Assembly: GCA_016196925.1 (NCBI GenBank)
Contig: JACPWS010000026.1
Span: 1 to 64,000, forward strand
Source of the DNA: Burkholderiales bacterium
GTDB lineage: Bacteria; Pseudomonadota; Gammaproteobacteria; Burkholderiales; Burkholderiaceae_D
Length of the DNA: 64,000 bases
Reading direction: 5' to 3'
Shown here one piece after another: positions 19,729 through 27,843 of the stretch. Each line of letters starts with the position of its first letter. Position 1 is the first letter of the stretch. The notes below the pieces were generated by a model. That model saw nothing but the letters and a program-made list of their open reading frames with translations. It did not search any database and was not told where the DNA came from. Both the position numbers and the translations under genes were made by a program.

Positions 19729-20182
19729 AGCCGGTCTCGCGTTCCACCGTGATGCTGCGCGTCACGCCGTCGCCGCTGATATTGACGAGATAGGCATTGT
19801 TAGGGGTCGGTCGCCCCAGCGCGGTAAACGAAAACGACAGGGCGGCGCTGAAGCTGACGCCGGCCGGCGCCGTCTTCACGAAACTTTGCTGATCGGCCGG
19901 GTTCAAGACATTATTACCGCCGCTACAAGCCGCGTCGGCCGCATAGGTCAGGCAGATCGTGCTGGCTGTGATGTTGACGAAGACCTCGCGGCGCTGGGCG
20001 ATCGCGGTCTTTTGCGCGTAGCGCAGCATTTCTATGCTTTGCTCGTAAAAGCCGCGCGCATCGAAGGTCTTTCTGTCCGCGAAGCGCGGGATGACGGCGA
20101 CGGCCAGGATGCCGACCAGCACCATCACCATGATCAGTTCTATCAGGGTAAAGCCCTGGATGTTTTGTTGGGGAGTCGTCAT
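19718..20182 (-). CDS. mshC: Prepilin MshC (GspH/FimT-like)
   Basis: IQGFTLIELIMVMVLVGILAVAVIPRF; GspH-like. Confidence 0.82.
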   Translation of the reverse strand: MTTPQQNIQGFTLIELIMVMVLVGILAVAVIPRFADRKTFDARGFYEQSIEMLRYAQKTAIAQRREVFVNITASTICLTYAADAACSGGNNVLNPADQQSFVKTAPAGVSFSAALSFSFTALGRPTPNNAYLVNISGDGVTRSITVERETGYVH

Positions 20183-20268
20183 GCGCTCATTAGCCGGTAG
20201 ATATAGACTGCGACAAAAAGATCACATGACGTTTTTGCTGATAGGGCGCTTACCCGAGGATTTAAAAC

Positions 20269-20295
20269 AGCGTGGGCGCGCATCGTACCCACGCT
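20269..20295. promoter_or_regulatory. Hairpin between major pilin and mshC (possible attenuator or mRNA 3' stabiliser)
   Basis: AGCGTGGGcgcgcatcgtaCCCACGCT, perfect 8-bp stem directly downstream of the pilin stop codon. Confidence 0.5.
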
Positions 20296-20325
20296 TTCAC
20301 AGCAACTTTCTGGTTTCTTTATCGA

Positions 20326-20709
20326 TCAAACGCCGATAATATTGACGGACTTTGTGGTTGCGTAGCCAGACAAAGTCAATGTACATGCGTTATTGCCGGC
20401 AACCAGAACCGCGGAATTCAATGAATAATTGCTTGGCACCCCGCCTTGCAAAATTGCTACAGCGGCAGTTTGACAAGTCAGCCCTATCGTTGTTGTGCCT
20501 TTGGCGCTATTGGCGGACTTTGCCGCAAAATTGATCGCGCTGGCCGACTCGATGGCGCCTTGCACACCTGAGATTGCAGCATCTTGCGCATCGCCCTTTA
20601 AATCCACAAACTTTGGCAAGGCCGTGGCCGCCAGGATGCCCAAAATCACGATGACCATCACCAGTTCGATCAAGGTGAAACCCGATTGTTGTTGACGCAT
20701 TGCTTTCAT
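20326..20709 (-). CDS. mshA: MSHA major pilin-like type IV pilin
   Basis: QSGFTLIELVMVIVILGILAATALPKFVDLKGDAQDAAISGVQGAIESASAINFAAKSA, MshA-like; start MKAMRQQ. Confidence 0.85.
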   Translation of the reverse strand: MKAMRQQQSGFTLIELVMVIVILGILAATALPKFVDLKGDAQDAAISGVQGAIESASAINFAAKSANSAKGTTTIGLTCQTAAVAILQGGVPSNYSLNSAVLVAGNNACTLTLSGYATTKSVNIIGV

Positions 20710-20774
20710 TTCCATCTCCGAGATAAATACTGAATAAATATTGAATTAATACTGAAAATTATTATTTGCCGTTA

Positions 20775-21251
20775 TCAGCAAGTTGTCACAGTCACGCCGG
20801 CATTGCTATAGGTCGGCGCGGCGCCGGCGGCCGGCACGGTATAGGTGACCGCGCAAGACGGATGAGCGGCATCCGGGGTCACGGTAAATACGGTCGCCGT
20901 GCTGGCCAGAACATAGTCCGGCAGAGCCACGCCGGCAGCGTCAGCAAAGCCGGCCGCGTGACCTATCGCCGCCAGGGCGCTCTGCGGATAACCGTTCGCC
21001 ATGATGATGGTGGAGCCTTCCATGCTGACCGAGGCGCCCGGCGCCAGTTGCTGCGTCAATTGTATCGAGTGCGCCAGCACCGCCGCGGCCTTGATGGAGC
21101 CGAGCGCGCCGTTCATCTTCGCCATGCGGGCGTCGGTCTGCAAGGCGGCAAATCTCGGCAAGGCGAGGGAAGCGAGGATGCCGAGCAAGGCGATCACGAC
21201 CACCAGCTCAATTAAGGTAAAACCGGAACTGCTGTTGTGCTTCTTGTGCAT
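20775..21251 (-). CDS. Second MSHA-type pilin (MshB/MshA-like)
   Basis: SSGFTLIELVVVIALLGILASLALPRFAALQTDARMAKMNGALGSIKAAAVLAHS; start MHKKHNS. Confidence 0.82.
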   Translation of the reverse strand: MHKKHNSSSGFTLIELVVVIALLGILASLALPRFAALQTDARMAKMNGALGSIKAAAVLAHSIQLTQQLAPGASVSMEGSTIIMANGYPQSALAAIGHAAGFADAAGVALPDYVLASTATVFTVTPDAAHPSCAVTYTVPAAGAAPTYSNAGVTVTTC

Positions 21252-21305
21252 ACACGACTCCAAAACATATTCCAAGACAGATAATAGAAAAACCTGACGG
21301 TTTTC

Positions 21306-21434
21306 TTAGGGAAGCACGGATTTAATCGGATTTCTTCATCCCCGCGCAAGCGGGCATACACCTCAGTGTTTGATTTACATGGATTCCCGTTTTCGCGGGA
21401 ATGACGTCTTTTGATTTAATCTGCGTTTCCTTAA
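21306..21434. repeat. MITE-like dispersed element, copy C (inside the msh locus)
   Basis: TTAGGGAAGCACGGATTTAATC ... GATTTAATCTGCGTTTCCTTAA imperfect terminal inverted repeats. Confidence 0.75.
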
Positions 21435-21592
21435 GATAACATCGCGCAAGAAAACAGCTTTGCGCGATAGCAAACCGCAACCGGCATACTAACAAACAAA
21501 TCGACGGCCATGCCATTGTGCAACAGTTTTAAGAGCGATATCGGGCCGATAGCGGAGAAGATTTCTCTTCCCCGCAACAGCCTCCCGCAAAT

Positions 21593-22822
21593 CTATTTCC
21601 GTAGAGCAACCTTACCGAGATCCCAGATCGGCAAGAAGATGCCGAGCGCCAGCACCAGCACCAGGATGCCGAGGCCGACGATCAATATCGGTTCTATGTT
21701 TGAGGACAGGGTTTTCAGCTCGTACTCGACTTCGTGCTCGTACATGGCGGCGATCTCATCCATCAGATCGTCGAGCGCGCCGGTCTCTTCACCGATCGCG
21801 ATCATTTGCAAGACCACCGGGGTGAACACGCCGGCCACGGCGGCGGTGCGCAAGATGCTTTCGCCGCGCTCGACGCCGTCGCGCATCTGTTCTATGCGGC
21901 TGGAAATGTAGGCATTGTCGACGGTTTGCGCCACCACGTTGAGCGCCTGCACGACAGGCACGCCGCTCTTGCTGGACAGCGCGAAGCTGCGCGAAAAACG
22001 CGCCAGCGTGCCTTTCAGGATGATGCGGCCGACGATGGGGATGCCGAGCTTGGCCTTGTCCCAGGCGTATTTGCCGTTTTTGGTGGAGATGAAGACGCGG
22101 AAAGCCGCCACCGCCAGCAGCAGCAACAGCAGCAGCGCCGGCCAGTATTCCACCGCAAAATTCGAGACGGCTATCAGTATGCGCGTCATCAGCGGCAATT
22201 CGGCGTTAAAACCGGCAAACACCTTGGCGAATGCGGGGATCACGAAGATATTGATGATCGCCATCGCCACCACCATCGCGATCACCACGAACATCGGATA
22301 GCGCAGCGCGGTCTTGACTCTTTCCCGCATGTCTCGCTCGAATTCGAGGTGAGTGTACAGGCGCAGGAAAATTTCATCGAGCTGGCCGGTCATTTCGCCG
22401 ACCCGCACCATGCTGACATAGAAGGCGGTAAAGGCGGAGGGATGGCGGCGCATGGCGGCCGACAGTTCGCGCCCCGATTCCAGCGTTTCGCGCAAATCCT
22501 GTATCAGCCTGGCGAAGGCCTGGCTGACCGCCGACTCTTGCAAGCCGGCCAGGCCGCGCATGATGGGCACGCCGGCTTTCAGCAGCGTATATAACTGGCG
22601 GCTGAATAACTGCACATCGATAGGCAAGACTTTTTCCGCCGTCAGCCGCTGCCACCACGGCATTTCATCGCCGCTGACCGGCTTGCTGGTGAGCTTGATC
22701 TGCAGCGGCGTGATGCCGGTATTGAACAGCTGGCTGGCGACGCCGCCGCTGTCGGCCGCCTCGACCACGCCTTCCACCAGTTCGCCGCGCGCGTTTCTGG
22801 CCTTGTACGCAAAAAACGGCAT
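21593..22822 (-). CDS. mshG: MSHA inner-membrane platform protein MshG (GspF/PilC family)
   Basis: MPFFAYKARNARGELVEGVVEAADSG; T2SSF domains. Confidence 0.93.
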   Translation of the reverse strand: MPFFAYKARNARGELVEGVVEAADSGGVASQLFNTGITPLQIKLTSKPVSGDEMPWWQRLTAEKVLPIDVQLFSRQLYTLLKAGVPIMRGLAGLQESAVSQAFARLIQDLRETLESGRELSAAMRRHPSAFTAFYVSMVRVGEMTGQLDEIFLRLYTHLEFERDMRERVKTALRYPMFVVIAMVVAMAIINIFVIPAFAKVFAGFNAELPLMTRILIAVSNFAVEYWPALLLLLLLAVAAFRVFISTKNGKYAWDKAKLGIPIVGRIILKGTLARFSRSFALSSKSGVPVVQALNVVAQTVDNAYISSRIEQMRDGVERGESILRTAAVAGVFTPVVLQMIAIGEETGALDDLMDEIAAMYEHEVEYELKTLSSNIEPILIVGLGILVLVLALGIFLPIWDLGKVALRK

Positions 22823-22826
22823 GCCC

Positions 22827-24530
22827 TTATTCCTCTTGCTGGTTATTGATGCGCATCGCTTCGGCGACGCTGGTGATGCCGGCCGCCACCAGGTCGACCG
22901 CGTATTTCCTCAGCGTGCGCCCGCCCATCTGTTGCTGCGCCACCCGGATGAAATCGGCAGTATCGTCCTGATGGGCGGCATCCACCACGGCCGTCGTCAT
23001 TTCCAGCAATTCATAGACGCCGATGCGGCCGCGGTAACCGGTGCCGTTGCAGTGGCTGCAACCGCGCCCGACGTGGTAGCGCTGGCTATCGACGGCCTCG
23101 CCCAATTCGGCGCGCAGCCATTCCCTTTCGGCGGCGCTGGGCGCCTCGGGCTGGCGGCAGTTTTCGCACAGCACGCGCACCAGCCTTTGCGCCAGCACCG
23201 CCTGCAGCGAGCTGCCCACCATGTAGCGCGGCACACCCATGTCCAGCAAGCGTATCGGGGTGCTGACCGCATCGTTGGTGTGCAGGGTGGACAGCACCAG
23301 ATGGCCGGTCATGGCGGCGCGCATGCCGATCTGGGCCGTTTCCTGATCGCGCATCTCGCCCACCAGCAAGACATCGGGGTCCTGGCGCAGGGTCGAGCGC
23401 AGCACGCGCGCGAAGCTGAGCTCGATCTTTTCATTGACTTGCACCTGGTTGACGCCGGGCAAACGGTATTCGACCGGGTCTTCCACCGTGATCAGCTTCT
23501 TTTCCTCAGTGTTCAGCTCGGCCAGCGCGCCGTACAGGGTGGTGGTCTTGCCGCTGCCGGTCGGTCCGGTCACCAGCACCAGGCCGTTGGGGCGCTTGAT
23601 GACGGCGCGGAAGCGCTCCAGCATCGCTTTCGGCATGCCTATCTTGTCCAGGTTCAGCATGCCGCCGCTCTGGTTCAGCAAGCGCATCACCACCGATTCG
23701 CCGTACTGGGTCGGCATGGTGGAGATACGCACGTCGATCTGCTGCTGCCTGACCTTGATCACGAAGCGGCCGTCTTGCGGCAAGCGCTTCTCGGAAATAT
23801 CCATATCCGACATCAGCTTCAGGCGCAGGGCCAGCGAGGCGGCGATCTTGCTGTCGGCCTCGGTTTGCAGGTGTAACACGCCGTCGATGCGAAAGCGTAT
23901 CTGCAGGCGTTTTTCCTGCGGCTCGATATGGATGTCGGAAGCATGCACCTGGGTCGCGTCGTCGAACAAGGATTGCAGCAGCTTGACGACCGGCGCGTCT
24001 TCCGCGCCGGGCGCCACGCCGAGCGCGCCGAAATCGATAGGTGCATCGCCGAGTTCCTGCTCCAGCTCGCGCGCCAGGCCGGTGATTTCATCGGTGCGGC
24101 GGTAGACGCGGTCTATGGTGGCCAGCAAATCGCTTTCGTTGACCACCGCCAGCTTCAGATCGCTTTTCAGCAGGCGGCTGATTTCATCGTAAGCGAACAG
24201 GTCGGTCGGATCGGCCATGCCTATCAGCAGCGCGCCGCCCTGATCGTCCAGCACGATGGCGCGGAAACGGCGCGCCTGCATCTCGGGCAAGAGCCGGACT
24301 GCCTGCAGATTGAGGTGGTGTTGCTTGAGGTTGATATAGGCGATATTCAACTGCCTGGCCAGGGCGCCGGAAATCTGTTCCTCGCTCACGAAACCGTTTT
24401 CCACGAATAAGCGCCCGAGTTTGCGCCCCGTGCGTTTTTGCTCCGCCAGGGCGAACTGCAGTTGCTCGTCCGACATCAGCTTTTGCTGCAGCAGGATTTC
24501 GCCTAAACGGATTTTTTCCGGTCTTGCCAT
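22827..24530 (-). CDS. mshE: MSHA pilus assembly ATPase MshE (GspE/PilB family)
   Basis: VTGPTGSGKTTTLYGAL, VEDPVEYRLPGVNQVQVNEK, CxxC zinc motifs CENC/CSHC. Confidence 0.93.
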   Translation of the reverse strand: MARPEKIRLGEILLQQKLMSDEQLQFALAEQKRTGRKLGRLFVENGFVSEEQISGALARQLNIAYINLKQHHLNLQAVRLLPEMQARRFRAIVLDDQGGALLIGMADPTDLFAYDEISRLLKSDLKLAVVNESDLLATIDRVYRRTDEITGLARELEQELGDAPIDFGALGVAPGAEDAPVVKLLQSLFDDATQVHASDIHIEPQEKRLQIRFRIDGVLHLQTEADSKIAASLALRLKLMSDMDISEKRLPQDGRFVIKVRQQQIDVRISTMPTQYGESVVMRLLNQSGGMLNLDKIGMPKAMLERFRAVIKRPNGLVLVTGPTGSGKTTTLYGALAELNTEEKKLITVEDPVEYRLPGVNQVQVNEKIELSFARVLRSTLRQDPDVLLVGEMRDQETAQIGMRAAMTGHLVLSTLHTNDAVSTPIRLLDMGVPRYMVGSSLQAVLAQRLVRVLCENCRQPEAPSAAEREWLRAELGEAVDSQRYHVGRGCSHCNGTGYRGRIGVYELLEMTTAVVDAAHQDDTADFIRVAQQQMGGRTLRKYAVDLVAAGITSVAEAMRINNQQEE

Positions 24531-24750
24531 GCATTTCCCCTTATCTAAGCTAAGGCCCGCCCTTGCCCTGGCAAGTGACGCGACGCTGATTCGCCGTGGA
24601 TTGTAGCGGTCTTCACGGCAACTGACGAGCGGCGTGCCGCATCGCTGCGGCAGTCGGGCCGGCTATGCGCAGCGATCTTGATCTGGATGCGCCGCCGTGC
24701 GGCAGGTCGCCAAGCTGTGCCGGACGCGCGCCGCAAACCGCCATCAAGAA

Positions 24751-24838
24751 GCATTTTATGGGGAGTATCCGTATTTTTACGCATATCGTCAGCAGAAATA
24801 AAGGGCTTGAAAATATACTCCCCCCAGTATTTATTGGC
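24751..24838. repeat. GGGGAGTAT/ATACTCCCC inverted-repeat element, copy 2
   Basis: GCATTTTATGGGGAGTATCCGTATTTTTACGCATATCGTCAGCAGAAATAAAGGGCTTGAAAATATACTCCCCCCAGTATTTATT. Confidence 0.7.
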
Positions 24839-24862
24839 TATGCGGACCGTCCGGCGCGGGTT

Positions 24863-25801
24863 TCATTCGAGTTCGGCCAGCACCTTGATGTGCGCCACCA
24901 CGCTGCGCGCCAGCGCCGACAAGTTGTAGCCGCCTTCCAGGCAACTGACGATGCGGCCCTGGGCGTATTGCCGGGCCACGTCCATGATCTGGCGCGTGAT
25001 CCAGGCATAGTCTTCCTCCACCAGGCCGAGCTGCCCCATCTCGTCTTCGCGGTGGGCGTCGAAACCGGCCGAGATAAAGATCATCTGCGGCTGGTGCCGG
25101 TGCAGCGCCGGCAGCCATTGCCCGTTCACCAACTGGCGCACGGCCTCGCCGCCGCTATACGCCGGCAGCGCCACGTTCACCATGTTGGCCGCCGGATGTC
25201 CGGTGCCGCTATACGGGTAAAACGGGTGCTGGAAAAAGCTGACCATCAGCACGCGCGGCTCGTCGCGGAAGGCTTCTTCGGTGCCGTTGCCGTGATGGAC
25301 GTCGAAATCGACGATGGCGACGCGCTGCAAGCCGCGCACTTCCAGCGCATGGCGGGCGGCGACGGCGACGTTATTGAACATGCAGAAACCCATCGCTTCT
25401 TTCGGCGTGGCGTGGTGGCCGGGCGGGCGTATCGCGCAAAACGCGTTGTCTATCTCGCCGGCCAGCACCGCATCGGTGGCGGCGATCGCCGCGCCGGCCG
25501 CACGCAAGGCGGCGCGCCAGGTATAGGCGTTCAGCGAAGTGTCGGCATCGAGCGGGAAATGATCGTACTCGGAACGTTCGTTCGGGCAATTTTCGCGGAT
25601 GCGGTAAATCGCATCGGCCGTATGCACGCGCGCCAGATCGCTTTCCTGCGCCGCCGGCGCTTCCCGGTGTTCGAGCAGGGTGCTGATGCGGCTGGCGATC
25701 AACTGATCTTCTATCGCTTGCAGGCGCTCCGGCGATTCGGGATGCCAGGCGCCCATTTCATGGCGCTTGCAATCGGCGTGGGTGTAAAACGCGGTGGTCA
25801 T
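24863..25801 (-). CDS. Histone deacetylase-family protein (class II HDAC/acetylpolyamine amidohydrolase-like)
   Basis: RPPGHHA, GFCMFNNVAVAA, VAIVDFDVHHGNGTEEAF, SAGFDAHREDEMG. Confidence 0.92.
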   Translation of the reverse strand: MTTAFYTHADCKRHEMGAWHPESPERLQAIEDQLIASRISTLLEHREAPAAQESDLARVHTADAIYRIRENCPNERSEYDHFPLDADTSLNAYTWRAALRAAGAAIAATDAVLAGEIDNAFCAIRPPGHHATPKEAMGFCMFNNVAVAARHALEVRGLQRVAIVDFDVHHGNGTEEAFRDEPRVLMVSFFQHPFYPYSGTGHPAANMVNVALPAYSGGEAVRQLVNGQWLPALHRHQPQMIFISAGFDAHREDEMGQLGLVEEDYAWITRQIMDVARQYAQGRIVSCLEGGYNLSALARSVVAHIKVLAELE

Positions 25802-25932
25802 GTGCGGTCTTTATTAGAGTCTGGCCTCCAGTTTCGCCCCAATCCCGCGATTTTGCAAATCTGGCCGGCCGGGCGTCACCACAGCTTCCGATTCGGTTTA
25901 CACTGGCAGCCTGAACTTACTCCGGGCGAAAC

Positions 25933-26853
25933 ATGTATTCCAAAGTACACCAGGTCGCACAGCAGGTCGGCCGCGTCATCATCGGCAAAGACCGGCAAAT
26001 CCGCCAGGCGCTGGTCTGCCTGCTGGCCGGCGGCCACTTGCTGATCGAGGATGTGCCGGGCGTAGGCAAGACCACGCTGGCGCATGCGCTGGCGATTTCT
26101 CTCGGCTTGAAATTCAACCGCCTGCAATTCACCAGCGACCTGCTGCCGGCCGACGTGGTCGGCATTTCGATTTTCGAGCGCGAAAAAGGCCAGTTCATCT
26201 TCCATCCCGGCCCGATTTTCGCCCAGGTCTTGCTGGCCGATGAAATCAACCGCGCCACGCCGAAGACGCAATCGTCGCTGCTGGAAGCGATGGAAGAGCG
26301 CCAGGTGACGGCCGAAGGCCGGACGCGCGCCCTGCCCCAGCCTTTCTTCGTGATCGCGACCCAGAACCCGGCGCATCAGGTCGGCACCTTCGCCTTGCCG
26401 GAATCGCAGCTCGACCGCTTCCTGATGTGTTTGTCGCTAGGCTATCCGGATGCCGCCGCCGAGCGCGCCTTGTTGCTCGGCGAAGACAGACGCAGCCTGC
26501 TGGCGCAATTGCCGGCCGTAATGCAGGCCGGCGAGCTGCTGCAGGCGCAACAACAATTACGGCAAATCCATACTTCCCCGGCCCTGATCGACTATGTGCA
26601 GGCGCTGGCGCAGGCGACCCGCCAGGGCGACTTGTTCGCCGAAGGCATGAGTCCGCGCGCCGCGATCGCCTTGTTGCAGGCGGCACGCGCCTGGGCCGCG
26701 CTGGAAGGGCGCGACCACGTCTTGCCGGAAGACGTGCAGGCGGTGCTGATCCCGGTCATCGCGCACCGCTTGCGCCCGCTGAAGGCGCCGGGCGGCAAGG
26801 TCGGCGCCAGCAGCGAATTGCTGGCACAGCTGATGCAGCGCGTCGGCGTCTAA
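25933..26853 (+). CDS. MoxR-family AAA ATPase
   Basis: LLIEDVPGVGKTTLAHALA; FIFHPGPIFAQVLLADEINRATPKTQSSLLEAMEERQVT. Confidence 0.93.
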   Translation: MYSKVHQVAQQVGRVIIGKDRQIRQALVCLLAGGHLLIEDVPGVGKTTLAHALAISLGLKFNRLQFTSDLLPADVVGISIFEREKGQFIFHPGPIFAQVLLADEINRATPKTQSSLLEAMEERQVTAEGRTRALPQPFFVIATQNPAHQVGTFALPESQLDRFLMCLSLGYPDAAAERALLLGEDRRSLLAQLPAVMQAGELLQAQQQLRQIHTSPALIDYVQALAQATRQGDLFAEGMSPRAAIALLQAARAWAALEGRDHVLPEDVQAVLIPVIAHRLRPLKAPGGKVGASSELLAQLMQRVGV

Positions 26854-26866
26854 GCGTGTAATCAAG

Positions 26867-27838
26867 ATGTTCAAGCACTTGCGTCAGACACTGCGCAAAC
26901 TGATCTTTCTGGAACACCAGCCGGAAAGCGGCGAAGTGTTCCTGAACCAGCGCCGCGTGTTCACGCTGCCGAGCAAGGCCGGCTGGATGTACGTGCTGCT
27001 GTTGCTGGTGCTGTTCGTGGCCTCCACCAATTACAACCTGAGCCTCGGTTTCGCGCTGACCTTCGTGCTGGCTTCGGTCGCGCCGGTGAATGCCTTTCTC
27101 GGTTTCCGCAACCTGGCGTATCTGCATCTGCAGGCCGGCCCGGCGCAGGCGGTATTCGCCGGCGAAGAGACGCAATACACGCTCTACCTGATCAACCGCC
27201 GCCCGCGCCAGCGCTATGCGATCTGGGTCGGTTTCGCCGGCGCCGGCCATACCCAACAAGCGCTCGACATCGCCCCCGACAGCCGCGCCAGCGTACGGCT
27301 CAGTTACCCGACCGAGCGCCGCGGCTGGCAAGCGATCCCGCGCGTGCGTTTGCAGAGCTGGTTCCCGCTCGGCTTGCTATGCGCCTGGAGCACCTGGCTG
27401 CCCGCTGCGCAGGCGCTGGTCTATCCGCAACCGGAAGCCGCCGCGCCGCCGCTGCCAGCCGCCGGATCGACGCGCAACGATGCGCAAGGTCACGCCGGCG
27501 CCGAGGATTTCGCCGGCGTGCGCGCTTATCAGACCGGCGATCCGCTCAAACATCTGGCCTGGAAACAGATCGCGCGCGTCGATCCCGCGCTCGGCGGACC
27601 GCTGTTCAGCAAGCAATTCGCCGGCGGCGCCGGCGGCGACGTCTTGCTCGATTTTTCCAGCCTGCCGCGCCAGATGGATACCGAGCTCAAACTATCGCGC
27701 CTGACCAGCTGGGTGCTGGAAGCCGAACACAGCGGTCTGCCTTACGGTTTCCGCCTCGGCGCCACCGAATTCGGCGCGGCCCAGGGCCCGGCCCACCGCG
27801 ACGCCTGCCTGCGCGCGCTGGCGCTGTACGAGCTTTAG
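26867..27838 (+). CDS. DUF58-domain protein
   Basis: 'DFAGVRAYQTGDPLKHLAWKQIAR' DUF58 motif; follows MoxR. Confidence 0.88.
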   Translation: MFKHLRQTLRKLIFLEHQPESGEVFLNQRRVFTLPSKAGWMYVLLLLVLFVASTNYNLSLGFALTFVLASVAPVNAFLGFRNLAYLHLQAGPAQAVFAGEETQYTLYLINRRPRQRYAIWVGFAGAGHTQQALDIAPDSRASVRLSYPTERRGWQAIPRVRLQSWFPLGLLCAWSTWLPAAQALVYPQPEAAAPPLPAAGSTRNDAQGHAGAEDFAGVRAYQTGDPLKHLAWKQIARVDPALGGPLFSKQFAGGAGGDVLLDFSSLPRQMDTELKLSRLTSWVLEAEHSGLPYGFRLGATEFGAAQGPAHRDACLRALALYEL

Positions 27839-27843
27839 CCGAG

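Noticed and set aside
24665-26044. 459-aa plus-strand ORF over the HDAC gene
   Set aside because: Antisense artefact; extends through the repeat element and two genes without domain content.
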